DNA of 64,000 nt from Saccharibacillus alkalitolerans (lineage in GTDB: Bacteria; Bacillota; Bacilli; Paenibacillales; Paenibacillaceae). The notes under the pieces are model-generated. The model did not search any database, had not been told where the DNA came from, and saw only the letters and a program-made list of their open reading frames with translations. Location of the stretch: NCBI RefSeq assembly GCF_011090185.1, contig NZ_JAAFGS010000004.1:558001-622000 (forward strand), given 5' to 3'. Position 1 is the stretch's first letter; each line of letters opens with the position of its first letter. Below are positions 26,730-34,868 of the stretch, in pieces. Made by a program: the position numbers and the translations under genes.

Positions 26730-29432
26730 TTACAGCTTCTCCAGCAGTTCCTTCACGGAACTGTCGCTCTCCAGCGCGCGAATGATCAGCGTAATCGCTT
26801 CGGCGCGGCTGGCCTGCTTGTTCGGGGCGAAGGAAGAAGCCGATGTGCCGTTCATCAATCCGGCCGAGGAAGCCAGACCGATTACGCCGGCCGCCCAGTA
26901 TTCGCCGTCCACGTCGCCGTAGCTTGCGCCCTTGCCGTTCGACAGTTCGCCCAAGTTGATCACGCGGGCGATCATCGCGGCCATCTCGGCGCGGGACACC
27001 TTGGCGTTCGGCTTGAAGCTGCCGTCGCCGTAGCCGGCGATCACGCCGAGGTCGGCCAGAGCGGCGATATGGCCGGCAGCCCAGCTGCCGCGAACATCGC
27101 GGAAGGACGCCTGGTTCGAGGAAGCTTGAATGCCGAAGGCGCGGGCGATCATCGCCGCAAATTCAGCTCTCGTTACCGGCGCGTTCGGACGGAACGTGCC
27201 GCCGGCGTACCCGCTTACGATGCCGAGCTTCGCCGCTTTGGACACGGCATCTCCGCTCCAATGATTGTTCAGGTCGGAGAACTTCGGCGTACCGTTCTGC
27301 GCCGCGACGGCCTGCGTCAGCGTCTGCAGCAAAGCCGCGGAATCGACGACGCTCGAACGGAACGGGCTCGTCGGAAGCGGGGCTTGAGGCGCCGGCTGAG
27401 CCGAAGGCGTTCCCGGCTGCGGAGCGGTCGGAGGCGCTGCCGGCGTGCTCGGCGCTGCCGGCGGCGTCGTCGGAGCCGCAGGAGCCGGCGTCACTACGGG
27501 GCTTCCGCCGCCGCTCGAAGGCGGGTTCGACGTTCCCGGTCCAGGCGCGGCAGACGTATCGCTCAGCGTCAGGACGATGCGGCCGTCCCGGTAGCTCAAG
27601 CCGGCGCTGTAATTCGCCGGCAGCCCGGCCGTTTCCAATCGATCGAATCTGCCGGAAGCGGCGCCCGCGGCGTGGGTGATGACGGTGAAGTCGCCTGCCG
27701 AAGGCAGGTAGCCGCCCGCGAAATTCACTCTCAACGTTCCGCCCGCCTGCACGCCGCCTTTGACTTCAAGCGCATCGCCCGGCGCGGTGACATTCAGCTC
27801 CAGCGTTCCGCCTGCCGTCTGCGTAAAGCCGCCGCCGATCGTCAGTTTTCCGCCTCCGTAGACGTTATCGGTAACCGAACCGCCTCCGTACACGTTCGCG
27901 GTGACCGTGCCGCCGCCGTAGACGTTTTCCGTTACCGTACCGCCGTTGTTCACGACGCTGCCGCTGCCGAACGCCTTCGCCGATACCGCTTCCAGCGTCC
28001 CGCCGTTCACGACCGTGCCGCCCGAATACGTATTGGCGCCCGACAGCTTCAGCGTGCCGCTGCCTTCCTTCGTCAGGCTGCCCGCTCCGGAGATATCGTT
28101 GCGCCACAGGTCTTCGGCATGGAAGCCGCCCAGGGAAGCGTCCATGTTGACCGTAACGTTACCCTTGAACGCGCCGTAGCCGTTGGCCGCCTCGAACAGG
28201 TTCAGGCGTCCCCAGCCTTCCGGATCGTCGAGCAGCGGATAACCGGAAGGAAGTCCCGTCGTCGCCAGCACTTCGCGCCGCTGCTGGCCGTTCAGATACG
28301 GCAGGCGGGTCTCCAGCAGCACTTCGGCATCCTTCGGCACGACCATCGGCTTCGTCGTGTCGCCGATCGGCTGGAAGCCGTAAGTCAGTCGCTCGATATA
28401 GTCGGCTTTGTTTTGCTCGTAGTTGGCGAAGCGGTCTTCCCCGCTGCGCGGCTCCTTGAGCAGAATGCTATGGGCCTGGTCGTACGCCTGCTGCTTGAGC
28501 TCGGCGTTTGCCGGGTCGGCCAGGGTGGCCGCGGCCAGCGCCGTCGCCAGCACCCGTCCGCCCATGACATCGAGCGGCGAGTGCATGCCGGAAACGATTC
28601 GGGCATGCCCCATCTCCGACGCGCGGGTCAGCAGCTCCTGATAACGTTCGGGCACCGCATAAGCAAACGACAGGGAAGCCAAATACGAAGCGTTCGTGTG
28701 GCCGCTCGGGAAGCCGCCGTCTTCGGCCGGCTTGGTGCTGATGGCCGGAACGAGCGTCGGCACGACAATCCGGTTAGCATTGCTTCCCTCCTGCTGGTTC
28801 ACCCAGCGATAAGGACGCATATATTGGAAAAAGAATTTCGAAGGGTTGGACGATGCGTATTCGCCTCGTACCGTTCCCAACAAATCGACCATTTTGCCCA
28901 GCGACGAACCGGAATCTCCGCCTTTGTTCGAAGCCAGCCCATCGTTGTATTTTACGGAGGTCGCATCTGCCGGAATATCGAGAATCGAAGTTTGCGTATT
29001 GCTCAATCTGCGGTAGGCTTCCGCCAGCGTTCCCAGACCTTCGGTCGCTCCGTACGTCTGGCCGCGGCGGTCGACGAGATAGGCCATTTCGGCATCCGCC
29101 TCCGTTCGGTTCTTTGCCAGGTCCACGACGTATTGAATGTTGTAATTCAGCACGTCCGGCTGCAGCTTTGTCCCGTTATCCCACGAATCTCCCGGCGTCC
29201 ACAGTTTCAGGAATTCCGACAGCGTGCCGAGCGCGGCGTTGCTCTCGACAGTTTGTTTGTCGTTTTTGTTCGTTTTATAAGAATCCGCAAAATAGCCCCA
29301 TGCCGGCGCCGCCGGAACTTCGATCGTATAAGAATCGGGCGCCGCGATCGCGGGGTGAATCATCATGGAATTGGACAAGATGGCGAAGCCCATCGCCACG
29401 GCCAGCATTTGTTTCATCGGTCTCTTTTTCAC
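26730..29432 (-). CDS. Surface PAP2 phosphatase with autotransporter-type repeats and SLH anchor
   Basis: About 900 residues from a GTG at 29432 (AAGGGGAG upstream). A signal peptide (cleavage near HPAIAA) leads into a class A acid phosphatase/PAP2 domain with GGFPSGHTNAS (about 234-244) and SGMHSPLDVMGG, which match the phosphatase motifs. Next comes a passenger-like beta repeat (KEGSGTLKLSGANTYSGGT), a 10-residue repeat VTxNVYGGG in three copies, then a Pro/Ala linker and three SLH domains that bind wall polymer. The mix is unusual: autotransporter repeats belong to Gram-negative outer-membrane proteins. It probably dephosphorylates substrates at the cell surface. Confidence 0.85.
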   Translation of the reverse strand: MKKRPMKQMLAVAMGFAILSNSMMIHPAIAAPDSYTIEVPAAPAWGYFADSYKTNKNDKQTVESNAALGTLSEFLKLWTPGDSWDNGTKLQPDVLNYNIQYVVDLAKNRTEADAEMAYLVDRRGQTYGATEGLGTLAEAYRRLSNTQTSILDIPADATSVKYNDGLASNKGGDSGSSLGKMVDLLGTVRGEYASSNPSKFFFQYMRPYRWVNQQEGSNANRIVVPTLVPAISTKPAEDGGFPSGHTNASYLASLSFAYAVPERYQELLTRASEMGHARIVSGMHSPLDVMGGRVLATALAAATLADPANAELKQQAYDQAHSILLKEPRSGEDRFANYEQNKADYIERLTYGFQPIGDTTKPMVVPKDAEVLLETRLPYLNGQQRREVLATTGLPSGYPLLDDPEGWGRLNLFEAANGYGAFKGNVTVNMDASLGGFHAEDLWRNDISGAGSLTKEGSGTLKLSGANTYSGGTVVNGGTLEAVSAKAFGSGSVVNNGGTVTENVYGGGTVTANVYGGGSVTDNVYGGGKLTIGGGFTQTAGGTLELNVTAPGDALEVKGGVQAGGTLRVNFAGGYLPSAGDFTVITHAAGAASGRFDRLETAGLPANYSAGLSYRDGRIVLTLSDTSAAPGPGTSNPPSSGGGSPVVTPAPAAPTTPPAAPSTPAAPPTAPQPGTPSAQPAPQAPLPTSPFRSSVVDSAALLQTLTQAVAAQNGTPKFSDLNNHWSGDAVSKAAKLGIVSGYAGGTFRPNAPVTRAEFAAMIARAFGIQASSNQASFRDVRGSWAAGHIAALADLGVIAGYGDGSFKPNAKVSRAEMAAMIARVINLGELSNGKGASYGDVDGEYWAAGVIGLASSAGLMNGTSASSFAPNKQASRAEAITLIIRALESDSSVKELLEKL
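27851..27940 (-). repeat. Three tandem 30-bp units in the PAP2-SLH gene
   Basis: Exact 30-bp spacing at 27851-27880, 27881-27910 and 27911-27940, encoding VTxNVYGGG-type repeats. Units differ at a few bases. Copy number could change by recombination. Confidence 0.8.
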
Positions 29433-29662
29433 GTTGTGGTTGCTCCCCTTCGGTTTGGTATTCGCTTGTTCGTCGATTCGAATCGCTGAAAATGTAGCAT
29501 CCGCCGCCGAAATTCGGCAATGCAACGATTTCGCCTTTGTAGCATTTTGGGAGGTTTTCGCCCGAAACCGACCCTGATTTCGCAATTTAACACCGGCTTA
29601 ACAAAAGTCTCGAACAAGGCTGCAATCCCGCTTGTATAATCCCGGCGGGAGGGGAGTGTGCG

Positions 29663-32011
29663 ATGAAGATCAACAAATGGAGTTCCGTCTTGACCCGTCT
29701 GGCCGTCTCTTACATATCCGTCGTGTTCGTCATCGTCCTCTCGCTTTGTTCGGTGTTCTATTTGTATTCCTCCGGCCGCCATATGGACGAGCTGCAAAGC
29801 CGCAGCCAGACGACGCTGGCGAATACCGCGCGGACGATCGACTCCGAGGTGCTGCAGCGGGTTCAGCGGGTCGCGCTCGGCCTCGCGCTCGACAAGACTT
29901 CGGATCTGCGGCAGTTCCAGGGAGGCTCGTGGAAAACGCAGCCGGGTCGGCTGCTGGAGCTTCAACAGTTGTTGAAATCCGAAGTGTCCGCCCAGCCGGA
30001 TCTGATCGAAGCGATCCACCTGTACGATCCGCAGAGCGGCGCCATCCTGTCTTCGCTGCACGGATTGATCGACCGCGCCGACCGGGAACGCAGCATGCCT
30101 CTTCCGGTCGATTGGGTGCAGGAGATGTCGGGAAGCGGGAACGCCAGCCTGTGGACGCCGTCCCGCCCCGTCGCCGAAGATCCCTTTTCCGAGCTGCCGA
30201 ACGGAAGCCGTCAGCAGCTGCTGACGTACGCGCACAGCTATCCGCTGCAGTCGTCCGGCGCGGACAGCGATCTGATCCTGGCGATCGACGTCAAAGAAGA
30301 CGCGATTCGGGACATCGTGCGCAACATGATGCCTTTTCAATATGAGGAAACGTGGGCGCTGGGTTCGTCGGACGGCCTCGTGATCGCTTCCGAAGAAGCA
30401 GCGGGTGACGGAACCGGGCTTGCGGGCGGTTTTGCGAGTTTGTCGGAAGAAGACCTCTCTGAGGGAAGACGGAATCCGGCGGGAGGAAGAGCGGAACGGG
30501 ATTCGTATACCGTTTTTTACGCGCCGCTGCCCACGACGGGGTGGACGCTCTACAGCGCGACCCCGCACAGCGTATTTCAGGAGCAGTCGCTGGCCGTGCA
30601 GAGGCTCGTGCTGACGATCTGCGCGCTGGCGCTGCTGCTCGGGCTGCTGCTGTCCGGCGTGATGACCAAGCTGATCTACAGTCCGCTTAAGCGGCTCGTG
30701 GTCAAAATCCGGCATCTGGCCGGCCAGCCGGCCGAATCGGACGCCAACGAATACGGCATGATCGACACGGCGATCAGCAGGTTGAGCGACAAGGTCAGCA
30801 CCCTCGAAGAGACGCTTCGGGAGACCGATCCGATCGTGAAGCGCAATCTGATGCTGAAGCTGCTGAAAGGCGATTCCGCGGAAATGTCTCCCAAAGAACG
30901 GCTGCTGCTGTCGGACCTGTTCGGCGAATCCGGGAGCTTCCGCTGTCTGCTGCTGCATGCCGACGGGACGGCGGACTCTTTCGGTTCCGATGCGAAAAAG
31001 CGGACGCCGTCCGCGATCGCCGCGCTGCTGGAGCGGATGGAGACCGAAGACGGCCTGATCGTCGCCGAGGAGCTGCCGGAACGGAAGGTCGCCGCGATTC
31101 TGGTCCGACGCGGCAGCCGTGCCCGCGGCGACGATCGGATGCGGAATCTTGCGCAGGAAATTCGGGATCTCTGCGAAAGGGAGCTGCAGATCGTGCCGCG
31201 GCTTTCCTGGGGAGCGGAAGTCGGACGGCCGGAAGAGCTGCATCTCAGCCGCGGAGAAGCGGAGAGCTATTTGAAATACGCTTATTTTTTGCCGGATCGC
31301 CCTATTCTGCACGACCCCGGATTGCTCGAACGCGAGGACAGCCGGGAAGAGATTCCGCAGCCCACGCTGGCACGGTTCAAGGAGAAACTGCCGGGGCGGC
31401 AGTTCGACGAAATCGCCGCGGCGGTCGATCTGCTGATCGAAGAAATGCGGGAAGGGACGTATTCCGCGGACTACTGCCATTTCATCCTGTCCAATCTCGT
31501 CTTCGCTTATTCGGATCATCTGAAAAGCGTCCGATACAAGCCTGCCGGAGGCGGACATCCCGACCTTCGACGGCAGTATATCGGAATGGCGCATATCGGG
31601 GAATTCCGCGGCTGGCTGTTGGATTCGATCGCCGCCTTCCTGGCCGAGACCGAAAAGCGCAGCGGCGAACGGGCCACGGACACGCTGGAATCCGCCAAGC
31701 GGTATATCAGCGAAAACCTGTCCGGCGACTTATCGCTCGAAGCGGTATCGTCGCAGGTGTATCTCAGCGCCAAATATTTAAGCCGGCTGTTCAAGGAAGA
31801 GCTGGGCGTAACGTATACCGAATATGTCACGGGCCTGCGCATGGAGACGGCAAAAACGCTGCTCGAACGCGGCGGCATGACGATCGAGCAGGTCGCCGGC
31901 GAGGTCGGCTACGCCACGACGGCGTATTTCATCAAAAAGTTCAAGGAAGCGTACGGCTGCACGCCGGGGAATTATCTGCGAGAAAGCTTGAAGCAGGCAA
32001 AGTCTTCGTGA
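29663..32011 (+). CDS. Membrane-bound AraC-family regulator
   Basis: A 782-residue protein with two membrane segments (about 13-36 and 312-333) enclosing an outer sensor, followed by a cytoplasmic linker and a C-terminal AraC helix-turn-helix pair (about 670-776; LSLEAVSSQVYLSAKYLSRL and IEQVAGEVGYATTAYFIKKF). This is a Paenibacillus-type arrangement in which extracellular sugars are sensed directly. GGAGGGGAG precedes the ATG. The lipoprotein binding gene 88 bp on is the obvious target. It diverges from the PAP2-SLH gene. Confidence 0.9.
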   Translation: MKINKWSSVLTRLAVSYISVVFVIVLSLCSVFYLYSSGRHMDELQSRSQTTLANTARTIDSEVLQRVQRVALGLALDKTSDLRQFQGGSWKTQPGRLLELQQLLKSEVSAQPDLIEAIHLYDPQSGAILSSLHGLIDRADRERSMPLPVDWVQEMSGSGNASLWTPSRPVAEDPFSELPNGSRQQLLTYAHSYPLQSSGADSDLILAIDVKEDAIRDIVRNMMPFQYEETWALGSSDGLVIASEEAAGDGTGLAGGFASLSEEDLSEGRRNPAGGRAERDSYTVFYAPLPTTGWTLYSATPHSVFQEQSLAVQRLVLTICALALLLGLLLSGVMTKLIYSPLKRLVVKIRHLAGQPAESDANEYGMIDTAISRLSDKVSTLEETLRETDPIVKRNLMLKLLKGDSAEMSPKERLLLSDLFGESGSFRCLLLHADGTADSFGSDAKKRTPSAIAALLERMETEDGLIVAEELPERKVAAILVRRGSRARGDDRMRNLAQEIRDLCERELQIVPRLSWGAEVGRPEELHLSRGEAESYLKYAYFLPDRPILHDPGLLEREDSREEIPQPTLARFKEKLPGRQFDEIAAAVDLLIEEMREGTYSADYCHFILSNLVFAYSDHLKSVRYKPAGGGHPDLRRQYIGMAHIGEFRGWLLDSIAAFLAETEKRSGERATDTLESAKRYISENLSGDLSLEAVSSQVYLSAKYLSRLFKEELGVTYTEYVTGLRMETAKTLLERGGMTIEQVAGEVGYATTAYFIKKFKEAYGCTPGNYLRESLKQAKSS

Positions 32012-32099
32012 AGATCCCCGAATGCGGGGAAAGGGACCGAGCGGAGGCGCATCTGCGAATAAGGAGACGGCGCGGGCCTGACGAAAAAGGAGGATTCCG

Positions 32100-33731
32100 A
32101 TGAAAATGACGAGACTGCGGCGGCTTGCCGCCTTCATGACGGCTGCGGCGGCGGCTTTCGGGCTTGCCGGCTGCGAGAACGGTCCGAAGTCTTCTTTTTC
32201 CGGGACCGGCCCTTCTTCCGCTCCCGAGTACCGCATTTCCTGGACGATGCATCAGAATCTCCCCGTTCCCGAAGATGCGGAAATGGTGCGTTATATCGAG
32301 GAAAAATACAATGTCGACCTGGACATCTGGAATCTCGAGAACAACCGTTACGAATCGCTGCTCGATCTGAAGCTGGCTCAGGAAGGCGCGCCCGATCTGC
32401 TGCGCGTCCGCCAGCCGCAGGATCTGCTGAAGTATCAGCAGCAGGGACTGCTCGCGGAGATTCCGGAAGAAACGCTGCGGCGCTGTGCCCCCAACCTGTA
32501 CGCCGCCATCCGTCGCTATGCGCCGGACTATGCGGATTACGGACGGATCGACGGCAAAATCTACGGCATTCCGGTCGTCAATCCGACGAACGCTTACCGG
32601 ATTCCGGTCGTGTACCGGCAGGACTGGCTCGATAAGCTGGGCTTGAAGACGCCGCAGACGCTGGACGAATTCGAGAAGGTGATCTATGCGTTCGCGAACG
32701 AAGACCCGGACGGGAACGGAATCAAGGATACGTACGGCTTGTCGCTCGAAGGGATGAACGTCGTGTTCGGCGCGTTCGGACAGATCGTATTCGCGGATCA
32801 GCTGTATTTTAGCGAAAAAGACGGACGGCTGGTCGTAGGGGCCCTGCAGCCGGAGATGAAGGAGGCGCTGCGCTATCTGCGCAAGTGGTACAAGGACGGC
32901 GTGATCGATCCGGAATTCATCACGGGCGAGAACAAGGGCGGATACAAGCATTTGTCGCACGCTTTTATCAACGGCCGGATCGGCATGACGTCCATGGGCA
33001 ACTATTATCATTGGATCGACAATGGCGATTATACGGCCTGGACGGTCGATGAACGCGGGAACAGCCTGGAGACGCCCGCTTCCGCGACTTATAACGTTAA
33101 GGAATTGAAAGCGAAAAACCCGGAAGCGGAAGTATCGTTCGGACGGCCGTTCAGCGGTCCGGGCGGCAAACGCGGCTCCAAAGCGTACGACATGCTGATG
33201 AGCTTCACCGCGATCGGGGCGAACGTGGCGAAGGAACCGGGCAAACTGGAAAAGGTACTGCAGATTTTGGACGGCGTCAGCGCCAATCCGGACCCGATCG
33301 AACGGGCGACGCTGAAAAACGGCGTGATCGGCAAGCACTGGAAATGGGCCGGCCCCCAGCGGGAAGATATCGTCGCGCTGCCTCCGTATGATCGGGACCC
33401 CAATTACTTGAATTCGATCGGCGCCAATATCGGCATGATGGTTCCTTATCCGCCGACCGGACGCCGCGAGCAGTGGGCGGCCACGCTCGGTCTGGAGAAG
33501 GACGGCATTTACAATGCCCTCGAGGTGTCGACGCCTTCGCTTGTCCGCGACAGCGCGGGTCTGATCATGCTGAAAAATCGGGCTTATATCTCGTTCATTA
33601 CGGGCGAGCGTCCGCTGGAGGAGTTCGATCAATTCGTGGCGGAATTTATGGAAGCGGGCGGGGAAGAAGTGCTGCGGGAAGCGAACGCGGCGCGGACTGC
33701 GGCTACAGACGCTGCAAATGCGTATCCTTGA
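32100..33731 (+). CDS. Extracellular solute-binding lipoprotein
   Basis: A 543-residue family 1 binding protein of an ABC sugar transporter. A lipoprotein signal ends at the lipobox GLAGC with Cys22 as anchor. The body has EDPDGNGIKDTYGLSLEG, a usual loop of long oligosaccharide-binding proteins, and conserved periplasmic-binding strands. AAAAGGAGG precedes the ATG. It probably works with the AraC-type sensor upstream. No permease or ATPase follows; its C-terminal coding end overlaps the opposite-strand DUF4260 gene by 29 bp. Confidence 0.9.
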   Translation: MKMTRLRRLAAFMTAAAAAFGLAGCENGPKSSFSGTGPSSAPEYRISWTMHQNLPVPEDAEMVRYIEEKYNVDLDIWNLENNRYESLLDLKLAQEGAPDLLRVRQPQDLLKYQQQGLLAEIPEETLRRCAPNLYAAIRRYAPDYADYGRIDGKIYGIPVVNPTNAYRIPVVYRQDWLDKLGLKTPQTLDEFEKVIYAFANEDPDGNGIKDTYGLSLEGMNVVFGAFGQIVFADQLYFSEKDGRLVVGALQPEMKEALRYLRKWYKDGVIDPEFITGENKGGYKHLSHAFINGRIGMTSMGNYYHWIDNGDYTAWTVDERGNSLETPASATYNVKELKAKNPEAEVSFGRPFSGPGGKRGSKAYDMLMSFTAIGANVAKEPGKLEKVLQILDGVSANPDPIERATLKNGVIGKHWKWAGPQREDIVALPPYDRDPNYLNSIGANIGMMVPYPPTGRREQWAATLGLEKDGIYNALEVSTPSLVRDSAGLIMLKNRAYISFITGERPLEEFDQFVAEFMEAGGEEVLREANAARTAATDAANAYP

Positions 33732-34050
33732 AGCCGGATTCGTATTTGAGTCCGTAGCCCATCATCCGGTCCAACCCGATATGCGCCATCCAGATCAGGC
33801 CGATCAGGGTCGGCCACTGCGCCGAAAAGATCAGGCCCGCCAGCAGCAGAAGCAGCGGCACGGAATAGGTGTGGGCCGCGTTGTAAGCGTAGGCGCCCAG
33901 CTTATTGCCGAACGCATAGCCGATCATGGACAAATCCGGCGCGAACAGCAGCAGGAGAAAAGCGAGCCAACCGTAGCCGCTCATGAAATAAATCATGGCG
34001 GATGCAGCCAGAACGAGCAGGCCTTCCAAGCGAATCAGACTTTGGTTCAT
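33703..34050 (-). CDS. DUF4260 membrane protein
   Basis: A 115-residue protein, almost all hydrophobic, with about four membrane segments; the GHL-like run IGLIWMAHIGLDRMMGYGLKY is the usual DUF4260 end. Function unknown in the family. The start is 4 bp after the TetR stop and has AAAAGGAG, so the two genes form an operon. Its last 29 bp overlap the solute-binding gene on the other strand. Confidence 0.82.
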   Translation of the reverse strand: MNQSLIRLEGLLVLAASAMIYFMSGYGWLAFLLLLFAPDLSMIGYAFGNKLGAYAYNAAHTYSVPLLLLLAGLIFSAQWPTLIGLIWMAHIGLDRMMGYGLKYESGFKDTHLQRL

Positions 34051-34054
34051 AAGG

Positions 34055-34675
34055 TCAGTCTCCTTTTCGGGTAGATCGGGATTGAATGCCGTCTAGAATC
34101 CAGCCGATCCCCTGCGAGACCTGCTCGTAGGAGATGGGCTGTTCGTTAAGCGGCGTCGGCGCCTGCAGCGTGAGCCCGTCGAACACGGCTTGGATCAGCG
34201 AAGCCAGGCTTTCTTTCTCGCGATCCTCCAGCGGCAGCTCCAATCGGTCGATAACCTGGACGATGCCGGCCTTCATTTCCTTGTAAATGCCCAGCAGCTC
34301 GGCGGCAAGCTTCTCGTTATTGACGCTCTCCGACCATAGGCTGATCAGCAGCATGAACCATTCGGGGTTGTTTTTGCGGAATTCAGCGACATGGCGCAGT
34401 CCCTGCTGCAGCATATCCTGCGGGGAAGCATGAAGATCCAGTTGGGCGAAAGCTTCTTTCATCCCCCGGTTGATCATCCATTCGCGGACGACTTCGACGA
34501 GCAGCGTTTCTTTGGTACCGAAATGATAGCCGATCAACCCTTGGGCGACGCCGGCTCTGGCCGCGATGTCTTTCATGGAGGCCTTTCCGTAACCTACTTG
34601 GCCGAATAAGGTGAAAGCCGCCTGCATGATGGCCTGTTTGCGTTCGTCCTGCTGTTTCGACGATTCGTTGGACAT
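34055..34675 (-). CDS. TetR-family repressor
   Basis: A 206-residue TetR regulator. The DNA-binding helices are at about 12-57 (AAFTLFGQVGYGKASMKDIA and GVAQGLIGYHFGTKETLL). The C-terminal ligand domain is not informative. AAAGGAG precedes the ATG. It controls itself and the DUF4260 gene: two palindromes lie directly upstream (34693-34752). Confidence 0.9.
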   Translation of the reverse strand: MSNESSKQQDERKQAIMQAAFTLFGQVGYGKASMKDIAARAGVAQGLIGYHFGTKETLLVEVVREWMINRGMKEAFAQLDLHASPQDMLQQGLRHVAEFRKNNPEWFMLLISLWSESVNNEKLAAELLGIYKEMKAGIVQVIDRLELPLEDREKESLASLIQAVFDGLTLQAPTPLNEQPISYEQVSQGIGWILDGIQSRSTRKGD

Positions 34676-34692
34676 GATCTTCGCTCCTTTAC

Positions 34693-34752
34693 ACTGTTTG
34701 ATCGAACAGTCAGTTCATGTCCTTATCGTATGACTGTTTGATCGAACAGTCA
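34693..34752. promoter_or_regulatory. Paired TetR operators
   Basis: ACTGTTTGATCGAACAGT occurs at 34693-34710 and again, inside a longer palindrome, at 34731-34752. Centres are 40 bp apart. The promoter of the TetR-DUF4260 unit must lie between or across them. Confidence 0.85.
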
Positions 34753-34790
34753 AGTGTTATTTTATTATGGCCCGCTCGGATTCTGCGCAA

Positions 34791-34825
34791 ACGAAAGAGG
34801 CTCTCCTGCGGAGAGCCTCTTTCGT
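34791..34825. terminator. Bidirectional terminator
   Basis: ACGAAAGAGGCTCTC 34791-34805 pairs with GAGAGCCTCTTTCGT 34811-34825, loop CTGCG. It ends the leftward GHL10-type gene. Confidence 0.85.
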
Positions 34826-34868
34826 CTGCGCTGCGGCTGCGGCGGCTCCGCTCATCTAGACAAGCGGT

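Noticed and set aside
29429-31594. A 721-codon leftward frame opposite the AraC-type gene
   Set aside because: Antisense shadow of a clear gene with membrane segments and helix-turn-helix.
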